Shown here: positions 7,822 to 15,822 of the stretch, piece after piece
Numbering within the stretch: position 1 is the first letter of the stretch
How the letters are laid out: each line of letters opens with the position of its first letter
NCBI RefSeq assembly: GCF_000443165.1
Contig: NZ_ATJV01000103.1
Location: 82,388-146,387, forward strand
Direction of reading: 5' to 3'
DNA: 64,000 bases
Source of the DNA: Thauera terpenica 58Eu
GTDB taxonomy: Bacteria; Pseudomonadota; Gammaproteobacteria; Burkholderiales; Rhodocyclaceae
The notes under the pieces: generated by a model
Databases searched by the model: none
Seen by the model: the letters and a program-made list of their open reading frames with translations, nothing else
What the model was told of the DNA's origin: nothing
Position numbers and translations under genes: made by a program

Positions 7822-9104
7822 GCCCGATGTTTGTGCTCGCGCTGCGCAGCATCGGCAATCGACGCTTGTCGGTGGCGCTCACAGTGATTGCGGTTGCGCT
7901 GTCGGTGGCGCTGCTGCTGGGGGTGGAGCGCCTGCGCAACGATGCGCGCGAGGGTTTTGCGCAGACCATTTCCGGCACTGACCTGGTGGTGGGGGCGCGT
8001 GGCGGGGCGCTGCAGTTGCTGCTGTATGCGGTGTTTCACATCGGCAATGCCAGCAACAACGTGTCGTGGCCGAGCATCCAGCATATCGCAGCCCTGCCGC
8101 AGGTGAAGTGGCTGGTGCCGATCTCGCTTGGGGATTCTCACCGCGGCATGCGGGTGGTGGGCACCACGGCAGAGTTCTTCACGCATTACCGCCATGGCGA
8201 CCGGCGCACTTTGGGCTTTGCCGCGGGGCGGGCGTTCGCGGCCGCGCCCGATGGCCTGTTCGAGGCGGTGATCGGGGCCGAAGTGGCGGCGCGCTTCGCC
8301 TATCGTGTGGGGCAGCAGATCGTGCTGAGCCATGGCAGCCTGGGCGGTGAGGGCGGGCCGCGCTTTGCCGATCATGCCGACAAGCCCTTCACCATCGTCG
8401 GCGTGCTCGCGCCCAGCGCCACGCCGGTGGATCGGGCGGTGCTGGTGGGGCTGGAGGGCATCGAGGCCATCCACGTCGATTGGCATGGCGGCGCGCCGAT
8501 TCCAGGGCTGTCGATCGCGCCCGAGCATGTGCGCAAGTTCGACCTCAGCCCCAAGTCGGTGACAGCGGCGCTGGTGGGGCTGGACAGCCGCATCGCAGTG
8601 TTCCGTGTGCAGCGCCAGATCAACAGCTTTGCCAATGAGCCGCTGACGGCGATCCTGCCGGGTGCCACGCTGCAGGAGCTGTGGGCGCTGGTGGGCATCG
8701 CCGAGCGCGCGCTGCTGGCGGTGTCGGCGCTGGTGGTGGTGGTCGGCCTTGCCGGGCTGGTGGCGGTGGTGGTCGCCAGCCTGGGCGAGCGCAGGCGCGA
8801 GCTGGCCATCCTGCGCGCCCTGGGGGCCAGCCCAATGCAGATCTTTGCCCTGCTGGCGCTGGAGAGCGTGCTCTTGTCCCTGGCGGGCATCGTGCTGGGA
8901 ATGGGCGTGCTGTATGGTGCGACGGCGCTGGCCGCGCCCTGGCTGGCGGCGAGCCATGGATTGAATCTGGTGCTGGATTGGCCTGCTGCAGGCGAGTGGC
9001 GGCTGCTGGCTGCGGTGCTGGGCGCCAGCCTGGTGGCGAGCCTGGTGCCGGCGTGGCGCGCCTACCGTTATTCGCTCGCCGATGGACTGACGATCAGGAT
9101 CTAG
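7818..9104 (+). CDS. FtsX/MacB-type ABC permease of the Zrg-like system
   Basis: The 428-residue inner-membrane protein has one N-terminal span (about 17-36), a large periplasmic domain and three C-terminal spans, the four-span layout of FtsX/MacB permeases. ERRRELAILRALGAS near residue 330 is typical of the FtsX domain. The start overlaps the ATPase stop (ATGA). In family terms such permeases act mechanically on periplasmic or outer-membrane partners and do not import substrates themselves; how the Zrg system uses it is not clear from sequence. Confidence 0.85.
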   Translation: MSPMFVLALRSIGNRRLSVALTVIAVALSVALLLGVERLRNDAREGFAQTISGTDLVVGARGGALQLLLYAVFHIGNASNNVSWPSIQHIAALPQVKWLVPISLGDSHRGMRVVGTTAEFFTHYRHGDRRTLGFAAGRAFAAAPDGLFEAVIGAEVAARFAYRVGQQIVLSHGSLGGEGGPRFADHADKPFTIVGVLAPSATPVDRAVLVGLEGIEAIHVDWHGGAPIPGLSIAPEHVRKFDLSPKSVTAALVGLDSRIAVFRVQRQINSFANEPLTAILPGATLQELWALVGIAERALLAVSALVVVVGLAGLVAVVVASLGERRRELAILRALGASPMQIFALLALESVLLSLAGIVLGMGVLYGATALAAPWLAASHGLNLVLDWPAAGEWRLLAAVLGASLVASLVPAWRAYRYSLADGLTIRI

Positions 9105-9106
9105 AG

Positions 9107-9748
9107 ATGATGCTTTTGAAACCTGCGCGCCTGCGCGCAGCCCGCTTGATGCTGCCAATGATGCTGTCGTTGGTGGCCCTGAGTGGGCTGACGCTGGGCC
9201 TGGCGCCACCCGTGTGGGCGCAATCCGGTGGCAGCCATCAGGTCGGCGACCGCCTCGCCGGCGCCGACAAGGGCGGCAAGACGGGCTTTCGCGAGATCAG
9301 CTGGGATGATCTGATCCCTGCCGACTGGAACCCCGAGAAGTTCCTTGCTGACCTCGAGCTCGACGATCTGCAGGACAACGATCCGCGCGCGATGGAGCTC
9401 ATGCAGCGCATGCGCGAAGAATGGGACCGGGCGCCGGTGGTGGAGCGTTTCTCCGGCCAGCAGGTGCGCATCCCCGGCTTTGTCGTGCCCCTTGAAAGCG
9501 ACGGCAGGACGATCCGCGAGTTCCTGCTCGTGCCCTACTTTGGCGCCTGTGTGCACGTGCCGCCCCCGCCCGCCAACCAGCTCATTCACGTCATCCCCGA
9601 CCAGCCCATCGCAGCCGGCCTGAACATGTCGCCGGTGTGGGTGAATGGGGTGCTGAACGTGGGCAGGGTGGCGTCGGAGTTGGGGAGCGCGGGCTATCAG
9701 ATGCGCGCCATGAAGGTGGAGGCGTACACCGAGCCGCTGCCACGTTAA
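9107..9748 (+). CDS. DUF3299 periplasmic protein
   Basis: A 213-residue exported protein with an N-terminal signal segment (about 1-38) and the DUF3299 core, including RIPGFVVPLE and FGACVHVPPPP. DUF3299 genes commonly follow DUF2796 and FtsX-type ABC genes, and this is the last gene of that four-gene set. Starts at ATG 9107 or 9110 are both possible. The function is unknown; the conserved Cys in FGAC and nearby His are candidate metal ligands. Confidence 0.8.
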   Translation: MMLLKPARLRAARLMLPMMLSLVALSGLTLGLAPPVWAQSGGSHQVGDRLAGADKGGKTGFREISWDDLIPADWNPEKFLADLELDDLQDNDPRAMELMQRMREEWDRAPVVERFSGQQVRIPGFVVPLESDGRTIREFLLVPYFGACVHVPPPPANQLIHVIPDQPIAAGLNMSPVWVNGVLNVGRVASELGSAGYQMRAMKVEAYTEPLPR

Positions 9749-9767
9749 AACATACCTGGGCTGGGCA

Positions 9768-9808
9768 GGCAGTGCAGCCACGCGCCGAACGGCGTCGTGT
9801 GCGCTGCC
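9768..9808. terminator. Strong hairpin between convergent genes
   Basis: GGCAGTGC (9768-9775) pairs with GCGCTGCC (9801-9808), and the inside forms a second GC-rich stem. It sits between the ends of the DUF3299 gene (plus) and the PEP-CTERM gene (minus). There is no T run, so it may act as a processing or weak termination signal. Confidence 0.4.
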
Positions 9809-9825
9809 GCCAGCTTGTCCCGACC

Positions 9826-10704
9826 TCAGACTGAGCGGAATTTCCTGCCGCGTTGGCTGCCGCCCAGGCCTATGAGTCCCAATGTCAGCAGCGCGAGCAT
9901 GCCAGGCTCGGACACGGAGTTGCTCGGGATGGATACATAGAGCCGGTCTGAAGAGATGCTGTGCCAGTCCTGGTCTTGTGGCCCCCACAGGGCGAGATCG
10001 ATGACGCCCGACTCAAGGCGGTTGAAGTAGTCAATCTGGATGCCGTAATAGCCGCTGCCCAGGCTCACGGCGCTGTTGCCATTGGCGCCGCTGAGGGTGT
10101 AATGATCACGCCCGGTACTGCTCCCTGCCAGCGTTTCGCGACTGACCCCGAGCATCCCGTTGGCGCCGGTAAGCGCGAACGTGAAGCCGTCATCGGCAAA
10201 CAAGCTGAAGTCGTAGAGGCCAGCCTCGGCGATGTAGACGAAGCCACCAAAGCTTGCCGCGTAGTTCGTTTGTACTCCGGTCTGCGCCACGATGGGCGCT
10301 AGCGGGCGTTGGTAGTCGTAGCCCCAGGAGCCATAGCTACCGTTGCTGGCGAAATCATTGTAGGTCTGGTTCGCGAAGCTCACTGCCGACACCGTGCTCA
10401 CGCGGCCGATGAGGGCGGCGTCGGTAGGCGAGAGGTTGTGCACATGGGCGATGTCTACCGTGCCCCAGATTCCGGTGCCCCAGCTGAAGTTGCCGATTGC
10501 TTGCGGGCCCTGACCGGGTTCAACCCAGGTCTGCTGGCTGAAACGGTAATCGTCGCGGATCTGGCTCCAGGTTGCAGACAGGCCTCCGCCGGTCACATAG
10601 GAGGCCGTGCTCAGCGGGTCGAGCATGAGCGTGGCCGATGCGGGGTGAGCCAGGCAGACGCAGCAGGCGAGCGCGCTGAAAGACTTCAAAAGGAGATTTG
10701 GCAT
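9826..10704 (-). CDS. PEP-CTERM sorting-domain protein, PA14-like
   Basis: This 292-residue secreted protein has a signal peptide (about 1-25) and a C-terminal sorting signal: SEP at 265-267, a hydrophobic span (268-281) and a basic cluster RGRK (about 286-289). Such tails are processed by exosortase in bacteria that make exopolysaccharide. The central region, with GGFVYIAEAGLYDFSLFADDG, resembles PA14/fibro-slime carbohydrate-binding domains. ATG 10704 follows AGGAG at a suitable distance; longer upstream frames lack this. No exosortase gene is in the window. The gene is divergent from the pga-type cluster and may supply a matrix protein for it. Confidence 0.8.
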   Translation of the reverse strand: MPNLLLKSFSALACCVCLAHPASATLMLDPLSTASYVTGGGLSATWSQIRDDYRFSQQTWVEPGQGPQAIGNFSWGTGIWGTVDIAHVHNLSPTDAALIGRVSTVSAVSFANQTYNDFASNGSYGSWGYDYQRPLAPIVAQTGVQTNYAASFGGFVYIAEAGLYDFSLFADDGFTFALTGANGMLGVSRETLAGSSTGRDHYTLSGANGNSAVSLGSGYYGIQIDYFNRLESGVIDLALWGPQDQDWHSISSDRLYVSIPSNSVSEPGMLALLTLGLIGLGGSQRGRKFRSV

Positions 10705-10718
10705 GGCGTTTGCCCCTG

Positions 10719-10730
10719 ATTCATATGAAT
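10719..10730. promoter_or_regulatory. 12-base perfect palindrome upstream of the PEP-CTERM gene
   Basis: ATTCATATGAAT reads the same on both strands and lies 15 bases before the start codon of the PEP-CTERM gene. It could be an operator or part of the leader. Nothing identifies the binding protein. The rest of the 213-base divergent gap shows no clear sigma-54 box. Confidence 0.3.
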
Positions 10731-10917
10731 TCTTATGGTGGGGATTGTTGATGACAGGGGGGCAGTTGTCGAGGAAGTCCATCACGAAATGAACAAGGTC
10801 TGCACCGGTTTGGCGTTCTTATGGCTTGAGCTCATCGAGCGTGATCTGCGCCCTGTTCAAGGGTGCTCACATCAATGAGTATCGGCCTGTGCTTTTTCGT
10901 CGAGTCGGCTGCGCATC

Positions 10918-12774
10918 ATGATCCTCCTGTCCCCACGCACGCTTTTTTCACTGGCCCTGCTTGCTTTCTGCAAACTGGCCTGGTGCGTGGATGGTGCTGG
11001 CGTCGAGCCCGTGTCTGCAGCTGTATGGTGGGAGGAGCAGCAGGCGAATGCAGAGCTGATTCGTGCGGGCATGCGTCAATTGGATCGAGACTGGACGCCG
11101 GCGCGCTACGCACGCATCGATGATGCCCTCAAGGACAATGCCGAGCGACTCGAAAGGCTGCTTGCGGCCGGTGGCTTTTCTCCGGTTGAGCGTGCGCTGC
11201 GACTTGATCGGGCGTTGGCGCTTGCAGCCCGCGGCCGTGACGATGAGGCGGCCAGGCTGTTGACGGAGTTGGGTGGCGATGCTGTCTTGCCCCCGTTTGC
11301 CATCCAGGTCGCCGGTGACGTCGCGATGCGCCAGCGTCGCCCGCTTGAGGCCGCAAGGCATTATCGTGCCGCGCTCGCGGTGCAGCCCGAATCGGTGGCG
11401 CTGCACGTAAACCTCGCGTACGCCTATCTTGAGGCCGGGCAACTGCACGAGCTCGAGAGCACGCTGAGCACGCTTGAACGTATCGATCGCGCATCGCTCG
11501 ATGTCCGTCTGCTGCGCGTGCGCATGACACGATTCAATGATCGGTTGGCGCAGGCGCAGCAACTCGTGGACGCTCTCGGCGCGGATGAGCGTGACACCGT
11601 GGAGGCGGCGCTGGAGGAGGCTGCCCTGGCGCAGGCGCGCGGACTGCCGCGGACTGCTGAAAAGACTTACGCCGGTGCGCTCGCCGCAGCACCCGACAAC
11701 ATCCGTGCTGCAGTCGGGCTGGCCGAGGCTGCGTGGGCCGCAGGCGCCCTGGACGAGGTGCACGCCCAGCTTGATCGACTCAATGAACATGCCCCTGAGC
11801 ATCCGGCGGTCAGGCGTTTGACGAACTCCTGGAACTCCGCGCGTCGGGCCTGGTTGAGCATGGAAGTCAATGCCGGGCGCGGCTACGGCAGCATTGCTGG
11901 CAAGGACGATATCAGCACCGATCTTTGGCTCCATGGCCCACTGGCGACGAGTGGGCTGAGGCTGTTCGCGCATCATCACCGGGTTGCCGCGGATTTTGAC
12001 GACAATCGGGCGCAGCATATCCGCGTTGGGGCCGGACTGGAGCTGACGCGACGTGACTGGAGCATGGCGGCCGAGCTCGGTCGCGAGCGCACTTACGGAC
12101 GCGACACCACCTTCTCCCTACGCGGCAGTTTGCAGGCCTCGGATCATTGGGGTTTTCGCGCCAGCGCTGAGTCTCATGCTGATGACGTTTCCGTGAAGGG
12201 GCGTTATTACTACCTTGAGGATTTCGGTACGGTGCTCAGCGCGCATCGACTTGCCCTTGGTGTCACCCATTTCGTCAATGAGTCACGGCGCTTCTTGGCG
12301 GATGTGGGTTACTACGACTTCAAGGATGGCAACAGCCGTGAGACTTTGACCACGACCTGGATCGAGCGTGTTCATGCCGCCCCGCGGCACACCATCGACG
12401 TGCATGGCGCAGCCTATACCAGCAGCAATACTCGAGCTGGCGCTGAGTATTTCAACCCCAGGCGTGACTATGCGCTCTCGGTAATGGTCGTTTCGGATTG
12501 GCTGACCTGGCACGACTATGGCCGGCGCTTCAATCAGCGCGTCGCTGCAAGCTTGGGAAGCTATCGGCAGCAGTCTGCGGCGGAGCCACGTGATACTGAG
12601 CAGCGCGATATCGACCATGGCTGGAAGGTCTTTGGCGAACTGAGATATGAGCATGAATGGAAGGCGAGTGATGAGCTCTCTGCTCGGTACGGCATTGGCG
12701 TTCGCCGTTTTCCCTATGACGGCGACCATGAGACGCGTGCCTATCTCTACGGCGCGCTCAGCATGTATTTCTAA
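10918..12774 (+). CDS. pgaA: PgaA-like polysaccharide export porin with TPR domain
   Basis: PgaA exports poly-beta-1,6-N-acetylglucosamine across the outer membrane. The 618-residue protein has a signal peptide (about 1-23), TPR-like helices to about residue 310 (for example VALHVNLAYAYLEAGQL) and a C-terminal region of alternating strands ending in aromatic Phe, as expected for a beta-barrel. It is shorter than E. coli PgaA (807 residues), mainly in the helical part. It is followed after 29 bases by pgaC. No pgaB lies between or nearby, which is unusual for this operon. Confidence 0.72.
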   Translation: MILLSPRTLFSLALLAFCKLAWCVDGAGVEPVSAAVWWEEQQANAELIRAGMRQLDRDWTPARYARIDDALKDNAERLERLLAAGGFSPVERALRLDRALALAARGRDDEAARLLTELGGDAVLPPFAIQVAGDVAMRQRRPLEAARHYRAALAVQPESVALHVNLAYAYLEAGQLHELESTLSTLERIDRASLDVRLLRVRMTRFNDRLAQAQQLVDALGADERDTVEAALEEAALAQARGLPRTAEKTYAGALAAAPDNIRAAVGLAEAAWAAGALDEVHAQLDRLNEHAPEHPAVRRLTNSWNSARRAWLSMEVNAGRGYGSIAGKDDISTDLWLHGPLATSGLRLFAHHHRVAADFDDNRAQHIRVGAGLELTRRDWSMAAELGRERTYGRDTTFSLRGSLQASDHWGFRASAESHADDVSVKGRYYYLEDFGTVLSAHRLALGVTHFVNESRRFLADVGYYDFKDGNSRETLTTTWIERVHAAPRHTIDVHGAAYTSSNTRAGAEYFNPRRDYALSVMVVSDWLTWHDYGRRFNQRVAASLGSYRQQSAAEPRDTEQRDIDHGWKVFGELRYEHEWKASDELSARYGIGVRRFPYDGDHETRAYLYGALSMYF

Positions 12775-12803
12775 ATGACTCGAGAAAACGACGAGTGCCG
12801 ATC

Positions 12804-14072
12804 ATGATTGAATTCACGACCGATCTTGTTCGCGTCCTCTTTGCCTTCTGTTTTTATTATCCGCTTTTCATGGCCTATCTGTGGATGAGCGGTGGTCTCT
12901 ACTATTACCTGCATTACGAGCGCAAGGATCCACCGCCCGATAAGCCGCCTCCCCTACTGCACTATCCGGCCGTGAGCATCCTCGTGCCCTGCCATAACGA
13001 GGGTGAAAACATCTGCGAAACGGTGGCCGCGCTGCAGGCACTGGATTACCCGGAATATGAGATCTTGCTCATTGATGATGGCAGCACCGACGATACGGGT
13101 GCCCATATCGAACGCCTGGCACAAGGCGATGACCGTATCCGCGTTGTCCGTCTTGCCCGTAATCAGGGTAAGGCGGTGGGCCTGAACACGGCGGCAACCT
13201 TGGCGAGGCATGATTATTTCCTGTGTATCGACGGCGACTCCCTGGTGGACATGCATTGTCTCAAGTGGATGATGCGGCACTTGCTGGGCAGTCCACGGGT
13301 GGGGGCCGTGACGGGCAACCCACGTATCCGCACCCGTTCGACCCTCATTGGAAAGATTCAGGTCGGTGAGTTCTCTTCCATCATCGGTCTCATCAAGCGC
13401 GCTCAGCGCACTTACGGCAAGGTCTTCACGGTATCGGGTGTGATGGTGTGCTTTCGTCGCAGCGCTCTTCATGACGTTGGCTACTGGAACCCCGATGCAC
13501 TCACCGAAGACATTGATGTCAGCTGGCGCCTCGAGGTGCGTCACTGGGACGTCCGCTTCGAGCCCAATGCCTTGTGCTGGATTCTGATGCCCGAAACCTT
13601 GCGCGGGCTCTGGCGCCAGCGTTTGCGCTGGGCGATGGGGGGAAGCCAGGTTCTGATGACGCAATTTGGCGTTCTCTTGCGCTGGCGCCAGCGGCGCTTG
13701 TGGCCGATCTACATCGAATATTTCACCAGTGTCGCCTGGGCCTATTCGATGGCCCTCATTGTCCTGTTGTTTGGCGTGGGTCTGCTTGTTGATCTGCCTG
13801 AAGCGTTGCAGATTCGCAGTCTTGCGCCCGGTTGGGGTGGGCTTGTGATTGGCTCCACCTGTCTTTTGCAGTTCGGTGTGAGCATGTTCCTCGATTCTCG
13901 CTATGAACGAGGATACGGTCGCTATTACTACTGGATGATCTGGTACCCGCTGGCGTACTGGATTCTTAATGTCTGCACCTCGGTCGTTGCACTGCCGAGT
14001 GTTCTGCTCAGAGGAAGAAGGCGCGCAAGATGGAAAAGTCCGGATCGTGGAATTCGACCCCATGTTCCCTGA
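12804..14072 (+). CDS. pgaC: Poly-beta-1,6-GlcNAc synthase catalytic subunit PgaC-like (GT2)
   Basis: A 422-residue inner-membrane glycosyltransferase of family GT2. It polymerises GlcNAc from UDP-GlcNAc with PgaD. Motifs are in order: N-terminal spans (about 8-36), DDGSTDDT (91-98), DGDS (143-146), TEDID (234-238, catalytic Asp) and QRLRW (272-276), then C-terminal spans. The start could also be GTG 12795; neither has a strong ribosome site. Base composition is low for this window: 27 of the 60 bases at 12841-12900 are G or C. It overlaps pgaD by 43 bases. Confidence 0.87.
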   Translation: MIEFTTDLVRVLFAFCFYYPLFMAYLWMSGGLYYYLHYERKDPPPDKPPPLLHYPAVSILVPCHNEGENICETVAALQALDYPEYEILLIDDGSTDDTGAHIERLAQGDDRIRVVRLARNQGKAVGLNTAATLARHDYFLCIDGDSLVDMHCLKWMMRHLLGSPRVGAVTGNPRIRTRSTLIGKIQVGEFSSIIGLIKRAQRTYGKVFTVSGVMVCFRRSALHDVGYWNPDALTEDIDVSWRLEVRHWDVRFEPNALCWILMPETLRGLWRQRLRWAMGGSQVLMTQFGVLLRWRQRRLWPIYIEYFTSVAWAYSMALIVLLFGVGLLVDLPEALQIRSLAPGWGGLVIGSTCLLQFGVSMFLDSRYERGYGRYYYWMIWYPLAYWILNVCTSVVALPSVLLRGRRRARWKSPDRGIRPHVP

Positions 14073-14509
14073 TCATTGATCGTCCTGACCTTCAGTCCTG
14101 GTCGCAGCGCGCAATTTCCGGGGCTCTCACCACCTTTTTCTGGCTCCTCTGGCTTGCCTTGTGGATGCCGTTACTGACCCTGACTGGATGGGCGTTCTTC
14201 GGCTGGCAATTCAAGGTGCACATGTTTGATCTTGGCGGAATAGGCGGCTTCGTGGAGCTCATCAGTATTTATGCTGCCATCATTTTCCTGATCAGCTTCG
14301 TGCTTCTGACCTGGGCAAAATACAATCATCTCCGGTTTCGAGGAATGGATCGCCGCAAGGCTTTTCCTTCCGTTACGCCAGCGGCAATCGCGACGATGCT
14401 GGGGCGCTCCGAGGAGAGTGTCCTGGCGTGGCAGCAGATGCGGGTGGTCATCGTTGAGCATGGCGAAGCAGGTGACATTCGCGCGGTGACCGCCATCCCG
14501 CAAATGTGA
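14030..14509 (+). CDS. pgaD: PgaD-like subunit of poly-GlcNAc synthase
   Basis: A 159-residue protein with two membrane spans (about 32-58 and 72-96) and a soluble C-terminal tail, the layout of PgaD. In E. coli PgaD binds PgaC and cyclic di-GMP and activates synthesis. The start codon lies inside the end of pgaC, after a GAGGAAGAAGG stretch that can act as ribosome site. The overlap indicates coupled production of the two subunits. Confidence 0.75.
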   Translation: MEKSGSWNSTPCSLIIDRPDLQSWSQRAISGALTTFFWLLWLALWMPLLTLTGWAFFGWQFKVHMFDLGGIGGFVELISIYAAIIFLISFVLLTWAKYNHLRFRGMDRRKAFPSVTPAAIATMLGRSEESVLAWQQMRVVIVEHGEAGDIRAVTAIPQM

Positions 14510-14554
14510 AGCTCATGGGGTGGCATGTGGTCGCAAGGAGATGCGCAGCAAGGA

Positions 14555-15337
14555 TCATCGCCCCGTAAAGCGGGGCGTTCTCTTGTGCAGGAAGGCATCC
14601 AGCCCCTCGCGATAATCAGCGGTGGCGAGAAAGTCGAAGGCCTCGCGTTTTTCGGCCTCGCTCAGTGGCGCGCCGTTCATCAGCCGCTTCACCCACTGCT
14701 TGTGCCAGCGTGCCACCAGAGGCGCACCGGCACAGATGCGCGCGGCACAGGCTGCGGCTTCGTCGAATACCCTGGCATCGTCCACCACGCGTGACAGCAG
14801 GCCCTTGTCCAGCGCCTCGCGTGCGCTCAGGATGCGCCCCTCGAGCAAGATCTCCAGCACCACGGCCGGGCCAACGAGTGCGAGCAGGCCGGCCATCTCG
14901 CCCGGGTACATCGAGAAACCGAGGCGATTGATCGGCGCCCCGAAGCGCGACGACTCGCCCGCGATGCGAATGTCGCAGCAGCCGGCTATCTCCAGGCCGC
15001 CGCCGATGCAGGCGCCGCGGATCGCCGCCACCGTGGGCAGTGCGCACGACCGGATCGCATCCAGTGCGCTCGCGACCAGCTCGTCGTGGTAGTGCAGGGC
15101 GTCCTCCACCGTGGCGCGCACGGTCAGGAACTCTTCGATGTCGCCGCCTGCAGCAAAGGCCTCCTCGCCTGCGCCGCGCAGGATCACGCAGCGGACCTCC
15201 GGCGTCTGCGCCACGCGCTGCATGGCGCTGGACAGGCCGCGCCACATCTCGGCGTTCACCGCGTTGAGTTTGCCTGGGTTGTGCAGCGTCACGGTGGCGA
15301 TGCCGGCACTGAAATCAAACAAGATCCCTGAATCCAT
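14555..15337 (-). CDS. Enoyl-CoA hydratase/isomerase (crotonase) family protein
   Basis: A 260-residue crotonase-fold protein acting on acyl-CoA. The oxyanion-hole segments are AAGGDI (62-67) and IGGG (111-114). Glu116 in GGGLEIAG matches the first catalytic Glu of enoyl-CoA hydratase, but the second (in PEIxLG of hydratases) is replaced in APINRLG near residue 136, so plain hydratase activity is doubtful. ATG 15337 was chosen because homology begins there; the longer frame to 15379 is not needed. It faces pgaD, with a GC hairpin in its last codons, and its upstream region carries two inverted repeats. Confidence 0.8.
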   Translation of the reverse strand: MDSGILFDFSAGIATVTLHNPGKLNAVNAEMWRGLSSAMQRVAQTPEVRCVILRGAGEEAFAAGGDIEEFLTVRATVEDALHYHDELVASALDAIRSCALPTVAAIRGACIGGGLEIAGCCDIRIAGESSRFGAPINRLGFSMYPGEMAGLLALVGPAVVLEILLEGRILSAREALDKGLLSRVVDDARVFDEAAACAARICAGAPLVARWHKQWVKRLMNGAPLSEAEKREAFDFLATADYREGLDAFLHKRTPRFTGR

Positions 15338-15367
15338 GGTATATGCAGAGCAATGAATAAAAAGTTT

Positions 15368-15409
15368 CCATACGGACATGTATGGAGTCTTATGGATGAT
15401 ATATCATCC
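15368..15409. promoter_or_regulatory. Two inverted repeats upstream of the crotonase gene
   Basis: CCATAC-N6-GTATGG spans 15368-15385, and GGATGATATATCATCC at 15394-15409 is a perfect 16-base palindrome. They lie 31 to 72 bases upstream of the crotonase start and about 93 bases before the DUF485 gene on the other strand. They look like operators for a dimeric regulator; the regulator is unknown. Confidence 0.5.
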
Positions 15410-15501
15410 GCAACACTGGAACGCCGCAGCAGACGGCCGAGCGGTCAAAGGGGGGTGGGGAGTACGTTTTTCAACGTTGCTGTTCCTTGAGGAGGGAGAA
15501 A

Positions 15502-15822
15502 GTGTCTAGCTCAGTCTATGCGCACATCAGGCGCAATCCGCGCTTTACCGAACTGGTGGCCAAGCGCACCCGCTTTGCGGGCATTCTTGCGGCCATCGTG
15601 CTGGTGGTATTTTATGGCTTCGTTCTGCTCGTGGCCTTCGCGCCCGAGTTGATCGGCAAGCGACTGTTCGAGGGCAGCAACCTGACCTTCGGCATTCTGG
15701 CCGCTTTCGTCCAGTTCATCTTTTTCTGGATCCTGACTCTGGTCTACGTGCGTCGCGCCAATGGCGAGTTCGATGACATCAACCAGGAAATCGTCAAGGC
15801 TGGATGGAAGGCAGAAAAATGA
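15502..15822 (+). CDS. DUF485 membrane protein (YjcH-like)
   Basis: A 106-residue inner-membrane protein with two spans (about 27-49 and 62-84). DUF485 genes almost always precede the acetate symporter gene actP and are thought to assist it. GTG 15502 follows GGAGGGAGAA at the correct distance. Its stop overlaps the actP start (ATGA), so the two are translated together. Confidence 0.87.
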   Translation: MSSSVYAHIRRNPRFTELVAKRTRFAGILAAIVLVVFYGFVLLVAFAPELIGKRLFEGSNLTFGILAAFVQFIFFWILTLVYVRRANGEFDDINQEIVKAGWKAEK

